Shown here: positions 1 through 5,346 of the stretch, one piece after another
How the letters are laid out: the number at the start of each line of letters is the position of its first letter
How positions within the stretch are numbered: the first letter of the stretch is position 1
From: an uncultured Clostridiaceae bacterium
GTDB lineage: Bacteria > Bacillota > Clostridia > TANB77 > CAG-508
Direction of reading: 5' to 3'
DNA length: 6,637 nt
Assembly: GCA_958417695.1 (NCBI GenBank)
Contig: CATZDQ010000096.1
Location: forward strand, 1-6,637
Program-made: the position numbers and the translations under genes
The notes under the pieces: generated by a model
Database searches by the model: none
The model's input: the letters and a program-made list of their open reading frames with translations, nothing else
Told to the model about the DNA's origin: nothing

Positions 1-2
1 AA

Positions 3-2279
3 AGGATGGGAGAAAAGGATATTAAGGATATAAAAGAATATATAAGAGAAGCTTTAAACTCACCAGAGAAATTATGGGAAGAAGAATATCGAAAACTCAC
101 TGATTATGAAAAAATGGTGCTGGCAATTATCGTATTCTTCGGTGTAAAAGTACCATTAAAGTATGTAGAAGAACAATTTCATGAAATTATAAGAATAGAG
201 AAAATACAAGTATTAGATGCAGAAACTTTTGAAAAGGCAGTGCATGTATTAAGTAATGCATTTATAAAGATTACGTTTAATAAGGAAAAAGAAAAAGAAC
301 TAGAAGTTTGTAAACATAGTGTAGCAGATTATATTATTCATAAAGTACAGAAAAATGAAATTTTAATAGATAGGTATATAAAGAGTGCAAAATACGCAGA
401 GGTATTACATTATATTAATTTAATTTCATATAAAGATATAAATATTGAGGAAAAACTAGCTCAAAAAGTAGAAAAAGATATGAAAAACATAAAAGGATTT
501 TTCTATAATACGAAAGAAATTTTGATAGATATACTAAAGAATAGAATGAATCCTAAAAGAGAGAAAATATTAAAAAAGATGATTCTTGATAATATATATT
601 TTGAAGGTGCAAGTTATATCCTTGAAATATTGGAAGAGCCAAAAGACCCTTTATATTCTTTTGCAAAAGATGTATTTAAAGAATTTGTGATAGAAGGGAG
701 TTTAGATGATTTCGCTTATGGAATACGTACGGTTTCAGAGTTCGAAATATTTTTTAATCAATGTTTAAATATATTAGATTATAAGAAAAATAGTGAAGTT
801 ATGTTAATGTTCTTGAGTGAAATAGAAGAGTTCTTGCAAGAAGTAGTATCCAGAGATGTAGAAGATGCGATAAAAGAGATAAGTATAGAATATATAGCAG
901 AAGAAATAATAGATGGAAAGAATTTGAAAGATATTATAAAGGAATATATTGAGGCAACTGTAACAGATGAAATGCCAAGTTTAAAAAAATTATATAGTAA
1001 AAAAGTATACCAAGGAATTTTAGATTCTTTGTATAAATACTGTGATATCGAAGTGGATGAAAAATTATTAGAAGCAGAAATTGAAATAGTAAAGGCAAAT
1101 AGGAAAGCCAAAAAGAAAGAAGATAGAAAAACAATTCTATTTGATAATCATGAATTAGTGGACCAAGAGCAAATAGACTTAATTGAAGCAAAATTTGAAA
1201 AAGGAATACGAGAGAAATCGGAAACAAAAAAAGAAAAAGAAAGCTATTATGAATTAATAAGAAGAGAAGATAGGATGGAAGCGATAAACAAATGGTGGAT
1301 AAATAGCTTTTATGTTGAAAGCGATTCCACGGAATTTAGAAATTTAGCTTTTTATCAAGAATTTAAAACAAAGAAGAAAAAAATAGATGATTCCATTAGT
1401 GGGTTAGGAAAGCAATTTATTCAGTATATGTTACATGAAAGAAATAAAGTATCAAAAGAAGCAGAAGAATTATTGGGAAAAATAGCCTACGAGAACTTGA
1501 AAAAAGCCAATTATGCTATCTCTAAAAAAGACATTAAAAAGTATCAAAAAGAGAAACCAAAGGAAATACAAGAATTATTAACAGCAGAAATCATTATACA
1601 AAAATATGGAGAATATGTTTTCTTAAATTCTTATATATATTTATTTTTAGGCGTTCAAGAAATTATAAAATATAAGTATAATTTATTAGAATGTATTTTT
1701 GAATGGAATAAGAAAATAGAAGATATAGAAGAATATTTACAGCACTACGTACAAAAAATGCTACAGATATATGCTGCCTTAGATACCGAAAACTTTAATA
1801 AATTTTATTTATTAATCGCTTTAAAAGCTTTTCTTAATGAGATAGAAATGAAATACGAAAAAATTGGAAAAAGGAAAGCTGCAAAGGGAATGATGGATTT
1901 TATTAATATAATCCTAAAATTAGATAGAAGTTTTAATATAGAATCTTTTAATATAACAAGAAATATCTATTTACCTTTTATAGAATTTGTTACAGGAACT
2001 GATATGGGGTGGGATTTTCAAAAGTTTGATTTTAATGTTTATCAAGAGGAATTATTTGCTGAATTTTATAGCAAAAAAGAAAAATGTTATATATTAGATA
2101 TTCAAGAAATGATGAAAGATAAAATTTGGAAAAAAAGGTTAGAAGCAATAGGTGTTTTTGATTATCTTTATGATATTTATCAAGAATGTAAAAATACAGT
2201 GAGTTTACTTCATGAAGATATGAATATAAATGCATATGGTATGGCAGAAAACAAAATAAGATTAAAATACTTAGCTTAA
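3..2279 (+). CDS. C-terminal part of an nSTAND3-like STAND NTPase (5' end outside window)
   Basis: The reading frame is open to the left edge, so this is probably the C-terminal 758 codons of a longer protein; the ATG at position 6 is likely internal. Its first ~30 residues (an EYIREALNSPEKLWEEEY stretch) and the next ~70 (LTDYEKMVLAIIVFFG, then a weak repeat ending in an FIKI strand and HSVADYIIHKV) resemble the linker and winged-helix segment following the ATPase core in proteins annotated as nSTAND3. That link is pattern recognition, not a search. The remainder is a long Lys/Glu-rich helical region, perhaps a superhelical sensor, with a strongly charged, coiled-coil-like stretch around residues 355-430. 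No P-loop, Walker B motif or nuclease motif is visible in this part. STAND proteins are signal-sensing ATPases, many serving in antiphage defence with an N-terminal effector. G+C is only about 25%. The glycosylase gene follows after about 50 nt. Alternative: a complete, unrelated helical protein starting at position 6. Confidence 0.6.
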   Translation, partial: RMGEKDIKDIKEYIREALNSPEKLWEEEYRKLTDYEKMVLAIIVFFGVKVPLKYVEEQFHEIIRIEKIQVLDAETFEKAVHVLSNAFIKITFNKEKEKELEVCKHSVADYIIHKVQKNEILIDRYIKSAKYAEVLHYINLISYKDINIEEKLAQKVEKDMKNIKGFFYNTKEILIDILKNRMNPKREKILKKMILDNIYFEGASYILEILEEPKDPLYSFAKDVFKEFVIEGSLDDFAYGIRTVSEFEIFFNQCLNILDYKKNSEVMLMFLSEIEEFLQEVVSRDVEDAIKEISIEYIAEEIIDGKNLKDIIKEYIEATVTDEMPSLKKLYSKKVYQGILDSLYKYCDIEVDEKLLEAEIEIVKANRKAKKKEDRKTILFDNHELVDQEQIDLIEAKFEKGIREKSETKKEKESYYELIRREDRMEAINKWWINSFYVESDSTEFRNLAFYQEFKTKKKKIDDSISGLGKQFIQYMLHERNKVSKEAEELLGKIAYENLKKANYAISKKDIKKYQKEKPKEIQELLTAEIIIQKYGEYVFLNSYIYLFLGVQEIIKYKYNLLECIFEWNKKIEDIEEYLQHYVQKMLQIYAALDTENFNKFYLLIALKAFLNEIEMKYEKIGKRKAAKGMMDFINIILKLDRSFNIESFNITRNIYLPFIEFVTGTDMGWDFQKFDFNVYQEELFAEFYSKKEKCYILDIQEMMKDKIWKKRLEAIGVFDYLYDIYQECKNTVSLLHEDMNINAYGMAENKIRLKYLA

Positions 2280-2325
2280 TCTAAGGACTGCTAACAGGCG
2301 TATTAGAAATCATAAATGAAAGGAA

Positions 2326-2829
2326 ATGAAAGTGAAAAAATCGTTTGAGCCTATTATAAACAAGGATTCCAAAATATTAATATTAGGTAGCTTACCAAGT
2401 GACAAATCCATAATGGCAAATGAATATTATGCGAATAAAACAAACCATTTTTGGAGAATCCTTATTTCCATATTTAATGGTACACAAGGGGATATAGAAA
2501 CATATGCTAATAAAATACAATTTATATTAAAAAATCATATTGCATTGTGGGATACCTATAAGCAAGCCAATAGAAAAGGTAGTGAAGATAAAAATATTGT
2601 AAATGGTGAATTTAATGATTTGAAATGGCTTTTGGCAGAATATCCGAATATAGAAATTATATTATTAAATGGAAAAGCTGCTCAAAAAGCATTTGAAAAA
2701 TATATAAAAAAGGAAAGTTTACAATGTGTTTATCAATATGTTCCATCATCCAGTAGTTTGAATGCAAGTTATAGTTTGCATGAAAAGGTGGCATGTTGGA
2801 AAAAAGCACTTACTATAGAAGAAAAATAG
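2326..2829 (+). CDS. DNA-deoxyinosine (hypoxanthine-DNA) glycosylase, UDG superfamily
   Basis: This is a base-excision repair enzyme expected to remove hypoxanthine, the product of adenine deamination, from DNA and leave an abasic site. At 167 residues it is a typical single-domain length. Family marks run in order: motif 1 as GSLPSDKS (residues 21-28), YYANKTNHFW (34-43, with the conserved N40 and FW), HIALWD (71-76), LLNG (113-116), and the C-terminal loop VPSSSSLNA (139-147), equivalent to the usual LPSTSPANA with Pro-Ala replaced by Ser-Leu. Assignment to the HDG (family 6) branch rests on these motifs. The start is ambiguous. The ATG at 2326 lies only 2 nt after AAAGG, whereas the in-frame GTG at 2332 lies 8 nt after it, a better spacing that would drop two residues. 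No convincing promoter sits between it and the STAND-like gene, so co-transcription is possible. No terminator is evident downstream. Confidence 0.88.
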   Translation: MKVKKSFEPIINKDSKILILGSLPSDKSIMANEYYANKTNHFWRILISIFNGTQGDIETYANKIQFILKNHIALWDTYKQANRKGSEDKNIVNGEFNDLKWLLAEYPNIEIILLNGKAAQKAFEKYIKKESLQCVYQYVPSSSSLNASYSLHEKVACWKKALTIEEK

Positions 2830-2890
2830 AAAATTTACATAAAGAAAAAATGGCATGTTAGATAAGTGAATAGCAGAAGGGCGAAAATAA

Positions 2891-2919
2891 TTGATTTTTA
2901 TGGTAAACTATAGTATAAT
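2891..2919 (+). promoter_or_regulatory. Sigma-A-type promoter of the small acidic gene
   Basis: TTGATT (2891-2896) and a perfect TATAAT (2914-2919) are separated by exactly 17 nt. This is the best -35/-10 pair seen in the window. Transcription would start near 2926, giving a leader of about 62 nt before the ATG at 2988. It separates this gene from the glycosylase gene upstream. Confidence 0.75.
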
Positions 2920-2954
2920 TAATGCGCTTAGAGTGTAGTTAAAATGTGTAAGGG

Positions 2955-2981
2955 CTGTAACAAAAACTTTTGTACAGGAGG
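2955..2981 (+). promoter_or_regulatory. Leader hairpin touching the Shine-Dalgarno site
   Basis: CTGT (2955-2958) and ACAAA (2960-2964) can pair with TTTGTACAG (2969-2977), giving about 9 bp with one bulged A (2959) and a 4-nt loop. The 3' arm ends on the first two bases of the AGGAGG ribosome binding site (2976-2981). The SD itself is ideal, 6 nt before the ATG at 2988, which is why that start is chosen over the in-frame TTG at 2970. The pairing is seen by eye; any role in translation is inference, and the stem is A/T-rich and probably weak. Confidence 0.35.
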
Positions 2982-2987
2982 GAATAT

Positions 2988-3320
2988 ATGAAAGATATTA
3001 TTGATTTTTTGCCATCAGAATATTCTTGGTGGCTACTAAATGAGGACAACGAATTACATCGGCTAAATGAAACGGAACCGACGGTCGAAAATGTGAGAAT
3101 TCTGTTCAAATGTGAATCTTGTGACGATAGCGAACTGAATTTACATGTTTTAAAGGTCTCGGAACTAAAAGTGCATAGTGACGGCGACTATGATGCATGT
3201 TGCCCCTATAATGAAGAACTTGAAGAATATGAGGCATTCATACAGGAAGATGAGGTTCCTACAATACTTATGGACATATTCCACTCAGTGACATTCAAGA
3301 AGAACTACGAGGAGGAATAA
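2988..3320 (+). CDS. Small acidic hypothetical protein (110 aa)
   Basis: I do not recognise the family. The product is 110 residues, clearly acidic (many Asp/Glu, ending in EEE), and has no signal peptide or membrane segment, so it should be cytosolic. Visible marks are an aromatic patch near the start (YSWWLL), a CESC pair in the middle, and a later CC. The two cysteine groups could in principle bind a metal, but the spacing does not match a zinc-finger pattern I know. The ATG at 2988 has an ideal AGGAGG site. The gene looks monocistronic, with its own promoter (2891-2919) and a downstream terminator (from 3370). By hand count G+C is about 39%, against roughly 25% in the STAND-like gene, and codons such as CGG, ACG and GTC appear here, which suggests recent transfer. 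Small acidic proteins of this size are often immunity proteins or inhibitors, but nothing here proves that. Confidence 0.75.
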   Translation: MKDIIDFLPSEYSWWLLNEDNELHRLNETEPTVENVRILFKCESCDDSELNLHVLKVSELKVHSDGDYDACCPYNEELEEYEAFIQEDEVPTILMDIFHSVTFKKNYEEE

Positions 3321-3369
3321 GTATCAAGTAATGATTTTGCCCTGCACATAATAGTTTTAGTAACTAAGC

Positions 3370-3410
3370 AAAGATGTAATCAAGATTTAGCGATTACGTC
3401 TTTATATTTG
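3370..3410 (+). terminator. Intrinsic terminator after the small acidic gene
   Basis: Bases 3370-3381 pair with 3392-3403 in a 12-bp stem containing one G-T wobble, closing a 10-nt loop (3382-3391). A T-rich but interrupted tract (TTTATATTTG) starts at the 3' foot. The wobble becomes an A-C mismatch on the other strand and no T tract follows there, so it should work mainly in the plus direction. Confidence 0.6.
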
Positions 3411-3455
3411 TATAGAAAAAGAGGTTTGAACGTTAAATAAATTGTCATTACTGTT

Positions 3456-3983
3456 TTATATTTCTAACCACTCTAATAATGGTTGTAAATACTTTTTATC
3501 GGTCCAATCACATTTTTGACCTACTGCACACATTAATGCTTTTTGCCAAGGTTCGTAAGTTTGGGGGTCCTGCTTTGCAACGACTTTTTGCAACATTTTA
3601 CAAAGTGTCTTATCTTTAAATGACATTTTCTCTTCATCCCATGCTCCACGACCATAATAACAAGGAATATCTTTTATATCCTTGTTTAAATTATGTTCAC
3701 GGATTTGCTTAAAAGCATTTTCTTCATAAGGGGATGCCCCAACACAAAATATTCCTACTTTTTTCTCTTTAATAATAGCATAATTTTTTTTCAAAAATGA
3801 CAAACCAGAAATCCCAGAAGCATATATTCCACCTGCCAATAGAATACAGTCATATAGCTTCACTTTACTAATGTCTGCTTTACTTGTAACTATACTATCA
3901 AATTTTGTTTCCTCTATTAACCAATCTACATATTTTTTAGTTGCTCCATATTTGGATTCATATAAAATAATTCCTTTTTTCAT
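3456..3983 (-). CDS. Flavodoxin-domain protein, HemG-like (Flavodoxin_5 type)
   Basis: This is a predicted FMN-binding electron-transfer protein of the flavodoxin fold, acting in the cytoplasm or at the membrane face. The N-terminal strand and phosphate loop are clear: IILYESKYGATKKYV, with S10 to T15 as the FMN phosphate-binding turn. The second loop reads LLAGGIYASGISG (residues 48-60), followed by the strand KKVGIFCVGAS. The C-terminal YYGRGAWDEEKMSFKDK segment matches the pattern seen in HemG-like menaquinone-dependent protoporphyrinogen oxidases (typically YFGG..DY.KM.F.D). At 175 residues the length also fits that group. In anaerobic Clostridia such proteins often occur without haem synthesis genes, so the exact partner is unknown; a general electron carrier is as likely as a protoporphyrinogen oxidase. 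The SD AAAGTGAG (3991-3998) lies 7 nt from the start codon. It follows the HNH gene on the same strand after 119 nt. Confidence 0.85.
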   Translation of the reverse strand: MKKGIILYESKYGATKKYVDWLIEETKFDSIVTSKADISKVKLYDCILLAGGIYASGISGLSFLKKNYAIIKEKKVGIFCVGASPYEENAFKQIREHNLNKDIKDIPCYYGRGAWDEEKMSFKDKTLCKMLQKVVAKQDPQTYEPWQKALMCAVGQKCDWTDKKYLQPLLEWLEI

Positions 3984-4008
3984 GATTTATCTCACTTTCA
4001 ATTTAATT

Positions 4009-4041
4009 TGATAATAAATAATTTACTATCCTTTATTATCA
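4009..4041 (-). promoter_or_regulatory. 10-bp inverted repeat with Fur-like half sites upstream of the flavodoxin gene
   Basis: TGATAATAAA (4009-4018) is repeated in perfect inverse as TTTATTATCA (4032-4041) around a 13-nt spacer. The outer seven bases on each side, TGATAAT and ATTATCA, equal the two halves of the classic Fur 7-1-7 box, but here they are farther apart than in that box. The repeat begins 25 nt upstream of the flavodoxin ATG, a position suited to an operator. Flavodoxins are known iron-starvation genes in many bacteria. The sequence could alternatively be a weak hairpin ending the HNH transcript, but no U tract follows it on the minus strand. Confidence 0.4.
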
Positions 4042-4102
4042 GAAACTCTTAAAATTACCTTTTTAGTATTCTACTTTATTTCTATATTAAAATAGGGAAG
4101 TT

Positions 4103-5038
4103 TTATGTATTTTTTCTTGACCAATAAGGACTCACAACAGCATAGTAGAAAAAGGAAGTATCCACAGTGCCATATAATGCCTTTAAATTTTGTATCTCTT
4201 TTTCAAGCTTTGCTAAAATAGCCTCATGAGAAGAGGATAAATCAATGGTATAATCTTTTAAACGAAGATAGTTAGGATTTGTTTCTTGTGTATAACACAT
4301 TTTATATTTTCCATCACGTAACATACGAATGGAGATACCATAAAATTTTCTAACAGAGGGAAAAAAAGCACTGATACATAAAGAATAAGGATTTTTCGTA
4401 CCACCTTCCCAAACAGAAAAACCAATTTTGCTAGCAAGTCTACAAATAGAATTGGTTAAGCTTTCGAAATTTTTTTCTAATTGTATTTTATCATCTTCTA
4501 GGTATTTTCCAGTAGGATATTTGTTATCAAAAGCATCTAAGTGCATTTTATAATTTCCGGTGATAGTTGCAACATTACCATAGGGATGACCGAAATGATA
4601 GGAAATTCTTCCTGTTTTTAAGTTCCAAAATTTATGCATAGCATGGTCAGTTACAATATTTCGGCTCTTTAGTTCATCTGCAAATTTTTTATGATAAATT
4701 CTTTCGTATTCATCCATAGCTCTTGTTTGCCAAAAAGTATTGTAGAGGGGGGAATAAAAAGATTTAATCCAATCCCACATAAAATTTCTACTTTCAACAT
4801 TGGGAGCTTCTTGGTGACATTCTGCACATAATAGCACAAAATTACTAGGTTCATCTTTTCCACCAAGAGCATCAGGAATAATATGACAGCGTTGTAAATT
4901 TCTTTCACAACCACATCTCCAACAAACTTTATCTGCCTCAGCCCAATCGAAGTTAGAACCACATTCATCTATATATTGAATCCAATAATCAATAATTTCT
5001 TTTTCTTTTGTCTTAATGGGTTTACGTTTGTTTGGCAT
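4103..5038 (-). CDS. Stand-alone HNH endonuclease
   Basis: A predicted metal-dependent DNA-cutting enzyme of 311 residues. The N-terminal HNH (beta-beta-alpha-metal) motif is intact: C39-x2-C42 and C71-x2-C74 as the zinc-binding pairs, H52 (in LQRCHIIPDALGG) as the likely general base, N66 (in PSNFVLLC) and H75 (in AECHQEAPNV). About 230 residues follow that I do not recognise; they contain aromatic and basic patches and may bind DNA or set specificity. There is no intron context, methyltransferase or phage packaging gene beside it, so homing, restriction and terminase-linked roles are not supported by neighbours. An orphan defence or mobile-element nuclease is the reasonable reading. The start is firm, with AAGGAGG (5044-5050) 5 nt before the ATG. 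It is divergent from the exonuclease gene across 308 nt, and a TATAAT can be read on the minus strand at 5059-5064 without a good -35. Confidence 0.82.
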   Translation of the reverse strand: MPNKRKPIKTKEKEIIDYWIQYIDECGSNFDWAEADKVCWRCGCERNLQRCHIIPDALGGKDEPSNFVLLCAECHQEAPNVESRNFMWDWIKSFYSPLYNTFWQTRAMDEYERIYHKKFADELKSRNIVTDHAMHKFWNLKTGRISYHFGHPYGNVATITGNYKMHLDAFDNKYPTGKYLEDDKIQLEKNFESLTNSICRLASKIGFSVWEGGTKNPYSLCISAFFPSVRKFYGISIRMLRDGKYKMCYTQETNPNYLRLKDYTIDLSSSHEAILAKLEKEIQNLKALYGTVDTSFFYYAVVSPYWSRKNT

Positions 5039-5103
5039 AATAACCTCCTTTTTTTAAAATTATATAACAATAATTGGAAAAAGAATAGTTATAAAATGAA
5101 AAA

Positions 5104-5131
5104 ATGTCATAAAAAATCGATATTGTATAAT
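5104..5131 (+). promoter_or_regulatory. Possible distal promoter of the exonuclease gene
   Basis: ATGTCA (5104-5109, 4 of 6 to consensus) and a perfect TATAAT (5126-5131) are 16 nt apart. Transcription would begin near 5138, giving a long leader of about 210 nt before the ATG at 5347. The surrounding 5039-5346 intergenic stretch is extremely A-rich, so TATAAT by chance is not rare. A nearer promoter candidate lies at 5260-5288. Confidence 0.35.
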
Positions 5132-5188
5132 GATTTTTTGAAAAAGATAAAATAGAATGCACATATGAGAGAAAAAAAGGAGAAGATT

Positions 5189-5218
5189 ATGGAAAATATA
5201 AACTATCATAAAAAATGA
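5189..5218 (+). CDS. Possible 9-residue leader peptide upstream of the exonuclease gene
   Basis: An ATG at 5189 opens MENINYHKK and stops with TGA (5216-5218). A good SD core, GGAG (5179-5182), sits 6 nt before it. It would lie on the leader of the distal promoter. No run of one amino acid and no attenuator hairpin follows, so a regulatory role is unproven and chance is quite possible. Confidence 0.15.
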   Translation: MENINYHKK

Positions 5219-5237
5219 AGAAAAACTATAGAAAGTT

Positions 5238-5276
5238 TTCCAAATAATAGAAAATATACTTCCAATATATAGAAAA
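5238..5276 (+). repeat. Two tandem 17-bp direct repeats, 22 bp apart, at the exonuclease promoter
   Basis: Copies at 5238-5254 and 5260-5276 agree at 14 of 17 positions, sharing TTCCAA at the left and TAGAAAA at the right. Their 22-bp period is about two turns of the helix, as for tandem sites bound by a dimeric regulator on one DNA face. The second copy covers the -35 of the candidate promoter at 5260-5288. A further ATAGAAA lies at 5228. The A-rich composition lowers the weight of this. Confidence 0.35.
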
Positions 5277-5288
5277 ATGTGATATAAA
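5260..5288 (+). promoter_or_regulatory. Candidate extended -10 promoter of the exonuclease gene
   Basis: TTCCAA (5260-5265, 3 of 6 to consensus) is followed after 17 nt by TATAAA (5283-5288), with TG at 5280-5281 forming an extended -10. Transcription would start near 5295, giving a leader of about 52 nt. The extended -10 would offset the weak -35, and the overlap with the tandem repeats hints at regulation. Confidence 0.4.
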
Positions 5289-5346
5289 AGAGAAAAAGTA
5301 AGCACTAAAAAATGTAATAAAAAAAGCAAAATAGGAGGAAATTTTT

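Noticed and set aside
779..2235. Three minus-strand frames (779-1111, 934-1227, 2032-2235) inside the STAND-like gene
   Set aside because: They lie opposite a long, coherent coding frame, are Phe/Leu/Ser-rich reverse readings of Lys/Glu-rich codons, and match no family.
2789..2859. Repeated nonamer TGGCATGTT at the end of the glycosylase gene and just after it
   Set aside because: A single 9-bp match in one coding and one non-coding context, with no flanking similarity; it could easily be chance and shows no element structure.
2970..2987. Upstream TTG start for the small acidic protein, adding six residues
   Set aside because: The added codons run through the AGGAGG site itself, while the ATG at 2988 is ideally spaced from it.
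4669..4968. A 99-codon minus-strand frame overlapping the HNH gene in another frame
   Set aside because: The HNH frame contains the intact catalytic and zinc motifs over the same bases; this is a shadow frame.
5107..5216. TCATAAAAAAT present twice in the 5039-5346 intergenic region
   Set aside because: It is mostly a poly-A run in A-rich sequence, so recurrence is expected by chance.
5060..5329. An 89-codon minus-strand frame of very hydrophobic residues in the HNH/exonuclease intergenic region
   Set aside because: It has only a TTG start, no SD before that or before internal ATGs, and its Phe/Ile/Leu content is what a T-rich strand reads as. T-rich sequence also rarely contains stop codons, so the open length is not evidence of coding.
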